DNA of 64,000 bases from Gymnopus androsaceus JB14 (taxonomy: Eukaryota; Basidiomycota; Agaricomycetes; Agaricales; Omphalotaceae). Shown here piece by piece: positions 23,932 through 34,189 of this stretch. The notes under the pieces were generated by a model that was not told the DNA's origin, did not search any database, and was given only the letters and a program-made list of their open reading frames with translations. The stretch's first letter is position 1. Every line of letters begins with the position of its first letter. Position numbers and translations under genes: made by a program. The stretch spans positions 1 to 64,000 of the forward strand of contig ML769738.1 of NCBI GenBank assembly GCA_009733575.1. Reading direction: 5' to 3'.

Positions 23932-25866
23932 GGTCACACAAGGAAAGTATTGTCTGTTGCAATCTCACAGGATGGAAAGAGAGTAGTTTCAGGCTCTGAG
24001 GATAAGACTGTCCGGATCTGGAGTGCAGAGACTGGAGAGGAAGTAGTGGAACCAATGTTGGGACATAAAAATTGGGTTAGCGCTGTTGCATTCTCATCAG
24101 ATGGAAAGCAGGTAGTCTCAGGTTCCTTGGACATGACTGTCCGGATCTGGAATGCTGAGACCGGAAAACAAGCAGTAGAGCCAATACTGGGACATACAGC
24201 TAAAGTTAGATCTGTTGGATTCTCATCCAATGGAAACCGAGTAGTCTCAGGCTCTGATGATGACACTGTTCGGATATGGAATGCAGAGACTGGGGAACAA
24301 GTAGGGGAACCAATGTTGGGACATACGGGTTCAGTTACATCAGTTATATTCTCAACAGATGGAAAAAAATTAGTCTCAGGTTCTTGGGACAAGACTATCC
24401 AAATCTGGAATGCTGAGACCGGAGAACAGGTATTGGGACCAATGTTGGGTCATACAGATTCAGTCATATCTGTTGGAATGTCATCAGATGGAAAGCAAGT
24501 AGTCTCAGGCTCTCAGGATAAGACCATCCGAATCTGGAATGCAGAGACTGGAGAACAAGTAGGGGAACCAATGTTGGGACACAAATATTTAGTTACATCT
24601 GTTGGATTCTCATCAGATGGAAAGAGGGTCATATCAGGCTCTTGGGACAAAACTGTCCGAATCTGGAATGTGGAGACTGGAGAGCAAGGAGTGGAACCAA
24701 TATTGGGACATACAGATTTAGTTACATCTGTTGGATTTTCATCAGATGGGAAGAGAGCAGTCTCAGGTTCTTGGGACAATACTGTCCGGATTTGGAATGC
24801 AGAGACTGGAGAAAAAACAGTGGAGCAGAAATCGGGATATACATCTTCAGTTACATCTGTTGGATTTTCATCGGATGGAAAGAGAGTAGTCTCAGGCTCT
24901 CATGACAATGCCATCCAAATATGGAATGCAGAGACTGGGGAACAAGTATTAGAGCCGATATTGGGACATACAGATTCAGTTAGATCTGTTGGATTCTCAT
25001 CTGATGGAAAGAGTGTAGTCTCAGGCTCTTGGGATAACACTATCCGGATCTGGAGTGCAGAGACTGGAGAACAAGTAGTGAAACCAATGTTAGGACACAA
25101 ATATTTGGTTGCATCTGTTAGATTTTCATCAGATGGAAAGAGAATAGTCTCAGGCTCTCATGACAACACTATCCGGATCTGGAATGCAGAGACTGGGGAA
25201 CAAGTAGTGAAACCAATATTGGGACATGGAGAGTATAATGTTACATGTGTTGGCTTCTCGCCTGATGGAAAGAGAGTAGTCTCAGGCTCTGAGGACACCA
25301 CTATCCGAGTTTGGAATGCAGAAACTGGAGAACAAGTAATGAAACCAATAATGGGACACACAAGTTGGGTTACATCTGTTGGATTCTCATCCAATGGCAG
25401 GAAGCTAGTCTCGGGCTCTTGGGACAAGACTGTCCGGATCTGGAATGCAGAGACTGGAGAATCAGTAGTGGAGCCAATATTGGGACATACAGATCTAGTT
25501 ACATCTGTTGGATTCTCACCCAATGGCAAGAGAGTAGTTTCAGGCTCCAAGGACAAGACTGTCCGAATCTGGAATGCACATACTGGAGAACAATTAGCGA
25601 AACCAATGTTGGGACATACTGATTCAGTTACATCTGTACAATTCTCGTCAGATGGAAGGCGGATAGCATCAGGCTCACTGGATAAGACTATCCGAATCTG
25701 GAATGTAGAGACCGGAGAACAGGCAATGGAGCCGAGATTGGTTCATACAGATTCATTTATATCTGCTGGATCCTTTTCAGAGGGACAGAAGCTGATTTCA
25801 GACTCTGATGACAAGATTGTCTGGATCCAGAATGAAGAGTCAACTGTCAATACATCTTTTCATCCT
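23932..25866 (+). repeat. Array of 14 near-identical 129 bp WD40 repeats plus one degenerate
   Basis: Each unit encodes 43 residues in the form GHT..V.SVGFSSDGK.VVSG then S.D.T(V/I)RIWNAETGEQ. Fourteen units follow without gaps (one has an extra codon), enough for two seven-bladed propellers, followed by a degenerate fifteenth. The repeats are much more alike than in housekeeping WD40 proteins, while positions 4, 5, 7, 10, 23 and 25 differ from unit to unit. Confidence 0.9.
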
Positions 25867-26148
25867 TTTGCAAGTAAGTCACACATTGAAATCTCTTTCA
25901 TAACTAGCTGACCATTCTATCATTCTCAATTTTCAGGGCAACCTGATCCATTTGCCACAACCAATGGCTGGGTTCATGGAAAGAATTCCGAGTTGCTCTT
26001 CTGGGTTCCACCTCAGTGTTGCGTGGCACTGTGGCGCCCCAATAACACTCTGGTCATTGGTGAAAACCCAACAAAGTTGAACTTTAATAAATTTGTCTTT
26101 GGTAGGAATTGGCAGGCTTGCTATTCCCCAGATACACTAGCTGCATAA

Positions 26149-27409
26149 TTCATGACTGGTCTTTTGAGTTTTGATGTCCATAATGTATCACACTGCAGCT
26201 GGCTGAACAATTTTTTGTAACTGTACAGTATAAGAATATCAACTTGAAGTGCAATTTGAGATGTTCATGTTCCAGAGATCAGTACAAGTGGCTATTTCAC
26301 TAGTGTCATGTTCAAGAGCTGAATGCCGGATCAATCCAATTTCAAGGTAGCGGTGGACTGAATGAGAGATGCTTTCAATCATCTTGACTAAATATGGCAT
26401 GTTCTGCATTGCATCACAAAAAATGGCTCCCAGTTCAACACTGTTGAGAAAGGTAATTAGGCGTTAGTGGCAGAGTCAGTGAGCACGTACTAGGACATTT
26501 AAGTTAATAGTTACACATATTCATACTGCAAAATCCATTCCATTATGTTTGATTTCAAGTAAAATGTAGAGTAAAAGGTATAGAACAGCCAGTCCATCGC
26601 CTCTCAGAAAATCAGTATAAGATCCTGTGCACACAGCAGAAAGAACTCTGATTTACTCCCAGTTCAACACTGTTGAGAAAGGTAATTAGGCTTTAGCAGA
26701 AGAGTCAGTGAACATGTACTGCTAATAGTTACATGTATTCATACTGCAAAGGTATAGAACAGCCAGTCCATTGCCTCTCAGAAAATTAGTATAAATTCCT
26801 ATATCCTAGTATCCTTTGCATTCTGTGCAATACACTCTGCAATCCACGTAATATTCCTAATCTCCTGCTCCTTCAACTTCATACAGAGGCAAACCTGGAA
26901 GCAGAATAAAAATATTAAATTGATGTATCTCCTGGGGAATACTGTCAATCCAATCAATTTTTTTTTGTACCGGGGTTATATATGTCCAATAAGGACATCA
27001 TAATTTTTGCAGAATTTTCTGTGTGCTTCTTATCTTCGAAATGTGGTGATCTTCTTGAAGACCAGCAAAATGCCGAAAAACCCTGATCCGGAACATCACA
27101 TGGATAACCTGCTACCACTCTCAGAAACCCTCAGAAATGCAAAAGAACTACATCTCTACCATCTGATATGCTCTCTCATGCCTCCTAGTCAGAGTTGTCC
27201 ATGTGGAACCAAGGCACAGCAGAAGAAACAGGCCATTTATGTGATTTTTGCGATTTTGGGCGTTTTTAATTTTTTGTTGTCACAAATTGAATTATCAATG
27301 TATCTATTGTATTATATTCATAATTTACATGATTCAGAGACCCTGTTAAAAAAAACCAGGTGCAGAAAGCTGCTCTACAGCTTGCAAAAAAGAGATGTTC
27401 TGGTTCTGG
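26149..27409. repeat. CpG-poor intergenic with tandem duplication (26429-26625 and 26658-26797)
   Basis: The segment beginning CCCAGTTCAACACTGTTGAG at 26429 recurs at 26658, each continuing to CAGAAAAT(C/T)AGTATAA; the second copy is shorter by internal deletions. No gene is recognised between the WD40 stop at 26148 and the V-ATPase fragment. Confidence 0.7.
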
Positions 27410-27925
27410 GTATGTTCCGGCTCTGGGTTTACCTCTGTATATGCATAAAACACACCATACTGGAATTGCTGGAGGAATGTGAGCTTGTTGAGGTGGAAGA
27501 AGTGGTCCTTGAGTTGGGAGAGGATGCCACTGCCTGTGTTGTCTCCATTGGAAGCACCCCCCATGTGCACTGGCATCTGAAAAAAACTTTCTATACTTAC
27601 CCATATTCTCACATACCATTCTGACCTGATCAATCTCATCTGCTTTAGCAAGTTGGTTATTCCCCTCAGGGAACAACCTCCCAATACTCGGAAAGAGTTT
27701 GGCTCACTCCTCTTTCAATAAATCAGTGTTGAATGAGTTTATAGTGATATTGACTGTGCATTGATTGGCCTTGAAGGAGAGGATGCAGGTCATGACATCT
27801 GAGGTGGAGCCACCAAGGAAGAGGCAGTAGGAGTAAAGGTCTTCAAAGTAGGCTTTGTAGACAGTGTTTGGGATGATTTCAATGATGAGGTTGTTGAGGT
27901 CAGAGGCAGAGAGGCAGTTGCCAAG
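27410..27925 (-). pseudogene. VMA6: V-type ATPase subunit d (Vma6) fragment
   Basis: Minus-strand segments read CLSASDLNNLIIEIIPNTVY (~27905-27850), CTVNITINSFNTDLLKEE, AKLFPSIGRLFPEGNNQLAK (~27690-27640), DEIDQVRMVCENMG, then LKDHFFHLNKLTFLQQFQYG (~27510) and VFYAYTEV. This is the C-terminal half of the conserved V-ATPase d subunit, the cytosolic collar that couples V1 to Vo. A stop replaces the Asp/Arg after KEE, several conserved residues are changed, and both ends are missing. The upstream end joins directly to a GH31 first-exon fragment at 27926, so this is a captured, dead gene fragment. It is CpG-depleted like its surroundings. Confidence 0.75.
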
Positions 27926-28290
27926 AGCACTTCTTGAGAATGTGAACATGTTATACCAAGGACCTTGCTAAAGAGCCCTGCTGCAACAAAAGATAATGCA
28001 TAGCTGAATAAAAGCATGGTGGAACATGTGAAGAGAAGATGCTCATGAGCCTCAAACAGTTTATTTAGTGAAAAAGCCAATGTCAGAGTCAGACAATGAG
28101 TTCAGGAGTATAGATGAAGTAATCATGTATGCAGCCATCAAAGTAAGTTTTGAGCTTCTAAAAAGCCAATAAATCAACTGCATATTCAATGAATAGTAAC
28201 AACTGACTGGTGGTCCCTCAAAAGAGTCAGAAGTTAATGGCATAACTTGGGTGTAACGCACACTCATGAGGTCCTGAGGTCAAGTGACAG
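27926..28290 (-). pseudogene. GH31 first exon and promoter fragment, CpG-mutated copy
   Basis: From 28017 the minus strand reads [20 protein letters not shown].., nearly identical to the start of the GH31 gene at 15644, and homology continues through the promoter. The reading frame runs into V-ATPase DNA at 27925. Nine CpG sites present in block A between 15570 and 15780 are all TG or CA here. Confidence 0.8.
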
Positions 28291-28294
28291 GTAC

Positions 28295-28526
28295 TGTCTC
28301 ATTTCATTCAATTTGACAGTCACAGGTCACAGGCCTAAGAAATGTTGTGAAATGTCACAGTGGTCATGGGTCACTATACAAAATTTGTCCAAATTCAACA
28401 GCTTTGAACCAGCTTTAGCACCAAAAAAGCTCACAAATATTCCCATTTAAGGAAATTTTTTGAAATCATAATTTTGACATGGTGGTCACAGGTCACAAAC
28501 CATGTTGAATTGAATGAAATGCAACA
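28295..28526. mobile_element. 232 bp MITE with 24 bp TIR and GTAC target duplication
   Basis: The ends TGTCTCATTTCATTCAATTT and, inverted, TGTTGCATTTCATTCAATTC match at most positions. GTAC occurs directly on both sides (28291-28294 and 28527-28530), and block A has a single GTAC at the equivalent site near 15891. No coding capacity. Confidence 0.85.
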
Positions 28527-28533
28527 GTACATT

Positions 28534-29209
28534 CACACCAAAAGTGCAAAAAAATCTGCTCGAACAAAATACTAACTAATTTATAAAATTTCATGTCAAA
28601 AATCACTTATGAGTGAAAATTTGAGTGAAATTTAATTATTCAGTTGAACAGCCTTGTTGAGTGAAAATATACATAACAGTACATTGTTTAGATAAACTGA
28701 AGAAGGGCCTGAATTATAGTATATCTGAAGCCCTGAAATGGTAAATGATTTGTTATATATTGCAAGTCAAATCATTCCAAGTGAAATATTTCCTTTCAGG
28801 TGTATTTTCAAACAATATAAAAAGTTGTGTGAATAATGATATTTCAGAATAACTGAAAAGCCTCAACCACATTCATTTCAGGCTTTTCAGTTATTCTGAA
28901 AGATGATTATTCATATAACTTTTCATATTGTCTGAAAATACACCTGAAAGGAAATATTTCACTCGGAATGATTTGACTTGCAATATATAACAAATCATTT
29001 ACCATTTCAGGAGCTCAGATATAACATAATTCAGGCCCTTCTTCAGTTTATCTAAATAATGTACTGATATTCATATTTTCACTCAACAAGACTGTTTGAC
29101 TGAATAATCCAATTTCACTCAAATTTTCACTCATAAGTGATTTTTTACACAAAATTTTATAAATCAGTTAGTATTTTGTTTGAGCGGATTTTTTTGCACT
29201 TTCGGTGTG
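28534..29209. mobile_element. 676 bp near-palindromic foldback MITE (CACTA-like), ATT target duplication
   Basis: The two halves are inverted copies at about 90% identity over ~310 bp each. The termini read CACACCRAAAGTGCAAAAAA. ATT flanks both sides (28531-28533 and 29210-29212); removing the element and the adjacent MITE regenerates the block A sequence GTACATTTGAACTG.. A 3-bp target duplication with CAC-termini fits CACTA/EnSpm-type transposases acting in trans. Confidence 0.8.
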
Positions 29210-29489
29210 ATTGGAAAAGGTTTGTATGTCTTCCAGGGGCAGGAAAGATGTTGATTCTATTGAGCTGCAGGAGCAAACAATGAAAATGTTGAAGAAGCTG
29301 AAGCATTCAAAGAAGGTGGAAAAATGGAAATAGGCACCAATTGATGCTCACGTGGGAAACACTAGGCATACCAATCATTGCAGCACATTTATTTTCTGTG
29401 CATCATCTGCAAGCTTTAGTGTACATGTACATTAAGGGTGTTTTCCTGAGTCTCACAGTGAGAGGATGACACTCATCGCCGCCGCTATC

Positions 29490-29985
29490 AAACCAATCGA
29501 AGTTTGAACCTTCCGTAAAAGGGATTGTCTTTCCAAAATGTCATTTTTTGGACAGAATCTGAAACAATCAGCTTCAGCTGGACCAAAAATATAGATTACT
29601 GAAACCATCTGAAGTATTTGTTTTCAGGACTGCTGAAATGAAATACTTTGGCCAGCTTTGGTAGTGTATATTTTTGGGTCAACTGAAATGAATTACTTCA
29701 TTTTCTGTTTAAAAAATGTTGTTTCGGAAATTCACAGAAAGTCCAAACTTCAAATGGTCTGAATTATTTCCTTCTGTAGTTCTATGAAATATTTATTTTC
29801 TGTATTTCTCTGAAATGGTACATTTCCGTTATCTATTGAAATAATTTATATCCCACAATGCATCAGCCAGACTGAAGCATAATTATTGGTGGTGTGATTT
29901 TCTCAAATTTTTGGAATTTTTTATTTTGTATTTCTCTGAAATCTGTGAACAGTTGGTCGGAAGAGTACAGTAGACTAACTTGGAA
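29490..29985. mobile_element. Foldback MITE plus AT-rich insert in block B
   Basis: GAAGTTTGAACCTTCCGT.. at about 29500 pairs with TCCAAACTTCAAATGG at about 29745, and the intervening words (CAGCTGGACCAAAAATATA; TATATTTTTGGGTCAACTG) are also inverted copies. The remaining AT-rich sequence to 29985 repeats TTTCTCTGAAAT. Block A lacks the whole insert; the exact ends were not resolved. Confidence 0.55.
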
Positions 29986-30492
29986 GGTCAACGGAAGGTG
30001 AATGCTGGGTGAATGCTTGAAGCAATAAGGTCGACTGACTAGGAAATTTAGTATTCCTATACTGACAGTCTATTATCACTCAGATATAGTCTCTCTCGTT
30101 ATACACCGATCTCTCTTCGACATCTGTATTCTAGTCCGCTTACAGGAGAATAACTCAGATGTAGATCACGGCTTACTGCGGATGGGAGCAACGAAAGACA
30201 CGGAGGGATTGAAGAGCGTACTAGTAGAGCGTACTGGCAGTGCTGCATGATTCTACGAACCGAAGTATAAACTAAAGCTGGCTAATAGGAAGAAAAAAAG
30301 ACTTCAGATCGTTTTGAAACTTTAAGCATACCTACCTGGTCAATCTGACTTGAGCAATTTAGCTTCAGCTCATAATCCCAACAGCTTCCCATTTTCATGA
30401 AGATATTGAAGTTCAATTGGTAAATTTTTTTATTACGCAGGTTCGGAAAGAGATCTAGCAAACACAGATCCTTAATTCTCGATCACTGACAT

Positions 30493-32725
30493 TCAATCTG
30501 TGGGCTTGATTGGTTGTGATGGCTGGACTTTCTTATACAACATTGCGTTCAACATTCCGAAAAACGGCTTCGTTCCATCACCCTATGTAAAAGCAGCAGT
30601 CGTCAGCTTGATTCGTCATATGTCCAACATAAAGAAATACATACGAAAAACGTGTGAGGGAATCCTGGATCGAAGGGAACAACGCTTTCGAGAAACTGGA
30701 TCTGTTCCTCGGTGAGTACGATATCCAGCGCCTGCAGGTTTGCTTTGAGATGTTCGACTTTTCTGCCTCCAATGATGGGAAACACGTATGGAGTTTTGTA
30801 CATGACATAGGCAATTGCCACTATCGAAAAAGTTGATCACTGCGTAACAAGAGGATGAGGTTGAAAAGAAGCTCACCGGCAGTGATATTGTCACCCAATC
30901 CAACCTCACTAGCGACTTTCTCCAAAGCGCGAGATACCTTCACCTCTGCTTCGGTTCTTTGCCAATCTTGACTCAGCATGGTGCGTCCGTTCTCCCCACT
31001 CTCCTTACGTCGTTGCTCCTCCGCATCAGTACGGAATTTTCCTGCGCCGAGAACATTCCACGGGGCTAGGGCCAAGCCTATTAGAGAAAAATTTAGTCCA
31101 AAGGGTAACACTTTTGAACAGCTTATGGATTCATACCCAAGGAGCGAGCCATAGGGAGAATGTCGCGTTCAAATGAACGGTCGAGTACATTCCAAAGCCC
31201 CTGGTAGACAACGAAGGGAGTTTTACCCATGCATCGAGCGTATTCATTGGCTTGAGCTACCACCCATGCAGGAGTGTCAGAAATACCCTATAAAGTATAA
31301 AATTATTAAATGGCGCCATGGTTCGATTGAGCGTATTGTAGAAGAGAGTATCGTCCTAAGAAAGAACGAGCAGAGCGCTAGTCGGGTCGAAGCAACGCTT
31401 CACCTATAGTAGGTAGCGATTATCCGAGTCTACAGGCTCGGATATTGAAGAAGTGGGACTAGAATCGAACAAGTTATATGTTCGACGCGTCGCGAATGGC
31501 GACGAGGACACGGTCACGAAGAGATCGGATAGATTATGAGATTAAGCTTATCAAGCAAGATCTCGTATGAAGAAACAACGAAGAAAGACCGCTACTCTGT
31601 AGACAGTCAGTGTCGAAGAGATCCTGCTAAACTACCGTTCACGCAGGTGGTGGTTTTGGGGGAAAAAAGAGACAATATTTGGGGAAGAATCGACGTAGTA
31701 TAAGAAAGACAAAAAATAAGGTTCATGCGTGACTTTTTAATTAAGGATTGACGTCGGGCTTCTTTGATAGTTCAACTCGGTTCCGGATCAGGAAGAGTCG
31801 GGGTACCTCTTGACGCGTTCCCCTACGACGATAGAGAGTGGACAAAGCTCTCCGCAGAGTTGGCAAGGCTCTGGCGTCGTAGTGGAGGCCCGGACTCTCC
31901 TTCACGTTCTCCTCGTATCCCTTGAAGCGTAAGTAGTGAGGAAAGGGAAAAGAAAGGGAGTGAAGGACATTGAGAGTTAAGAAAATTATGGAGTATCGTA
32001 GAACGAATCGAGAATGATTATATCGATGAGTGAAGCGACCAACTCCTCTACAGTATCGGCTTGCGACCTACCAGATAGAGGACCTTTCCTTGCATCACAA
32101 GCGTATGCAACGAGTCCATAACTTCTTTGACAGAGGTATCATAGTCCCACCAATGGACGTACAACAAGTCGATGTAAGAAGTGCGGAGTTTCTTCAAGCT
32201 AGCCTCGACACTGATGTGCATCGACTTAGTATTGTTTCCGGTATAGTTGGCCTTCTGTGCAATCGAGTCGTTTCCGCGCTTGAAGTTTGAGGTGTACTGA
32301 AGGGGAATCGCGGGGATATAAGTATTTGAGGCTGAAAGAGAGAAAGAGACCAATTATTTACCTTTGTCGCAACTACAATTTGATCTCTTATACCACGTTT
32401 CTCCATCCATTCGCCGATGAATTGCTCGGAGGATTCGCCTTGGCTGGATAAAATCACTGAAATCAGTAGGAGTATAATCTGGAAACAACCTGGATAATCA
32501 CTAGTTATTCGCGGTGTCGATAAAATTGCCTCCCATATCGAAATACGCATCGAGCAGCTTGAAGCTCGACTCTTTATCCATAGAACCCATCACGCCACTC
32601 CACTTGTCTCCGACGCTCATCGCTCCAAGACAGAAAGGTGATACGTGGGCCCCTGCATTAGGAGAGAGCACTCGAAGGACGCCGAGTTTGGTGGGCGGAG
32701 GAGGTGCAGGCTGGAACATGGACAT
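30493..32725 (-). CDS. Aryl-alcohol dehydrogenase-type aldo-keto reductase, copy 2 (AAD2), apparently intact
   Basis: Spliced reading is continuous from the ATG at 32725 ([20 protein letters not shown]) to the TGA at 30493. Key parts: [13 protein letters not shown] then Y after intron 1 (catalytic Asp and Tyr of the AKR tetrad), DQIVVATK (Lys), [15 protein letters not shown] (His), VLYL then [53 protein letters not shown] (NADP phosphate-binding region), and a last exon [15 protein letters not shown].. after an intron ending TTTTACATAG. Family members reduce aromatic aldehydes with NADPH in the cytosol, in lignin-derived aromatic turnover or detoxification. The intron after VLYL is about 65 nt in AAD1 but about 785 nt here because a solo LTR was inserted. 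If the long intron is spliced, the protein is full length (about 380 residues). Confidence 0.8.
31337..32052. mobile_element. Solo LTR (716 bp) inside an AAD2 intron, GTAT target duplication
   Basis: The insert begins TGTAGAAGAGAG and ends CTCCTCTACA (TG..CA termini with a short inverted repeat), and GTAT lies directly on both sides (31333-31336, 32053-32056). AAD1 has the empty site GAGCGTATCGGCTTGCG near 17618. No internal retrotransposon genes or second LTR remain, as expected from LTR-LTR recombination. Confidence 0.9.
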
Positions 32726-33371
32726 TTGCCTGGTAGACTGGTAGGGACGTTCTGAGTGGGGTTTGTAGTGTTGGTTATGAATCAGGAGCTCGAATGGCCA
32801 TACTTGTTTTATAACACTGATGGAGAAAACCCAAGATACTTATTCAATGCTGACTCGGCATGTCTATTTGTTCAGCTTCATTGTAGGTCTCGACTTCAAT
32901 AATCTGAACTCCACAGCGCTAGCGAAGAGATATACTCTATAGTAACGGGAACAAGAGGGAATTAGACGCGCGGGAACTTACTACTAGATTTGAGCAATGT
33001 TGAACTTGAAAGCGATTCGAAGATGAGTGCAGAACCTTGAGTAAAACAGATTCTTTCTGGCTCTCCGAGTGCAAGGATCAGTCAGAGAACATCAGTTTGG
33101 AACTACCATGAACGATTTTCTCTCTCTCTGACTGCTCTGGCTAGTTGAAACCGGCAGGTCGGATGCCGGTGCCTTCTAGGCTTCCTTCTACGAGACAACT
33201 TGAAGAAAGATAGAGCAAGTACAGAAGGTTAAAAAGAAGAAGGGAAGGAGTCGGACGGAAATCGCTAGCGTGATATAATCTATGCTATGCTTCACTAGAA
33301 CGTAGTTTAAAGAGAGTAAAAAGTGAATTATCTTCGCAGAATAGTCCTAAGAAGCTGACGAGGGACCGCGA

Positions 33372-34189
33372 TCACGAAGACGAAGATGTTGAGCTCGAAG
33401 CATCAGCCCAAACCCAAGTGACATCAGTGAGTTTCCCGACAGAAAGGTCCGCGAGCCCCTCGAATGCAGACGGGGAAAGATGCAAACTGTAAGCGTTTGC
33501 GCAGCCAGTACATCGGTCCGTAATGGCTACGGTGACAGATTTGCTTTGGTCTAGCGACGAAGGAAAAGAAAGGTTTAGTCAATGAAGTTATGGACAATAC
33601 AGATAGCGATACGTACATGTCGCAATTATTGTCTTGTTGCAAATTGGATTGCTGTTAGTGAGGTAAAGTTTAAACGCGAGGTTAGTAAGCTGGGTTCAAA
33701 AACATAATCATAAACCGCACTCGTTAGTATTTGAACTTGAATCACCCATGTATGTGCTAATTACGGATATTATTAGCCAGAGATATCTAGGAATGATTAT
33801 TGGATACGCACGCATACTGGTCAAAGAAGGAGGCGTCGATTGCAGCAATCATATCAGTATCAACATTTGTGATACCGCACGCGCCGAGACCTGTTTCGTA
33901 GTAGGTGGCTAGATGTAGCTATTGGTAAGGCTGCAACGAGAAGAAAAGAGCCGATTACCGTAGCCAGTCCCTCCAGTGAATATGTTACGGTCGAAGAGGT
34001 ATCAGTCGAAGAGGCATCAGTCGAGGAAGAATCGGTGGAGGAGCTGTCTGTCAAGGAAGTACTGGTTGATGTAGAATCACTCCACTGCTGTTTCCCTTCT
34101 AAAGACCTTCGGATGGGGATGGGACTTCCTCGAACCACACAAGCGGGGAGAATGGGTGTTGCGCATTGTATAATACACGTAGGGATCAC
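33372..34189 (-). CDS. DPBB expansin-like protein, copy C
   Basis: Exons read SPIPIRRSLEGKQQWSDSTS.., a Ser/Thr/Asp-rich stretch, TYYETGLGACGITNVDTDMI (about 33840-33900), NPICNKTI (about 33630-33650), KSVTVAITDRCTGCANAYSL (about 33500-33545) and VTWVWADASSSTSS, ending at TGA (33372). The DPBB core cysteines are present. Compared with copy A the Ser-rich block is placed before the domain and the tail is short. The hydrophobic signal peptide is not obvious at the proposed start (MIPTCIIQCATPILPACVV), so the true first exon may be upstream or damaged. Its last exons are duplicated at 42600-42926. Confidence 0.6.

Larger units (their letters stand above)
20330..26148 (+). pseudogene. NACHT-WD40 STAND protein (fungal NLR), interrupted
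   Basis: Order of parts: an N-terminal coiled segment (IEDIQQTARDIQRTTRETQQ), a 62-nt intron at about 20441-20505, the LKGTRVQLLEDL lead-in, a NACHT NTPase with Walker A GAPGCGKST (~20699) and Walker B WVLVFDALDEC (~20990), a helical region (LSKLLGYGNDDVEAMLQL.., VVRIAHLSFREYATL, FNICHLESSFLPND), an intron at 23656-23702, fourteen canonical WD40 repeats plus a degenerate fifteenth, an intron at ~25875-25936, and a conserved tail (NGWVHGKNSELLFWVPP). Such STAND proteins oligomerise when their repeats bind a ligand; in fungi relatives such as HET-E control heterokaryon incompatibility. Disruptions: a frame change near 20585, one at 21186, and a ~1.8 kb CpG-rich insertion at ~21257-23085 that also replaces ~100 expected residues. 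The gene from 23085 onward is intact. Confidence 0.85.
27926..33110. repeat. Segmental duplication block B (copy of 15567-19013, with insertions)
   Basis: Same order and orientation as block A. Additional DNA not in block A: 28295-28526, 28534-29209, about 29490-29985, 31337-32052, and a short insert near 32915-32985. The AAD-containing right part keeps CpGs while the left part (to ~29500) has lost them. No genes other than those listed separately are seen between 29210 and 30492. Confidence 0.85.

Noticed and set aside
23934..25556. Several minus-strand open frames over the WD40 array
   Set aside because: They are shadows of the WD40 repeats on the plus strand and repeat with the same 129-bp period.
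23932..25866. CRISPR array
   Set aside because: The regular direct repeats are 129-bp WD40 codons without spacers; other repeats in the window are minisatellites or MITEs, and the organism is eukaryotic.
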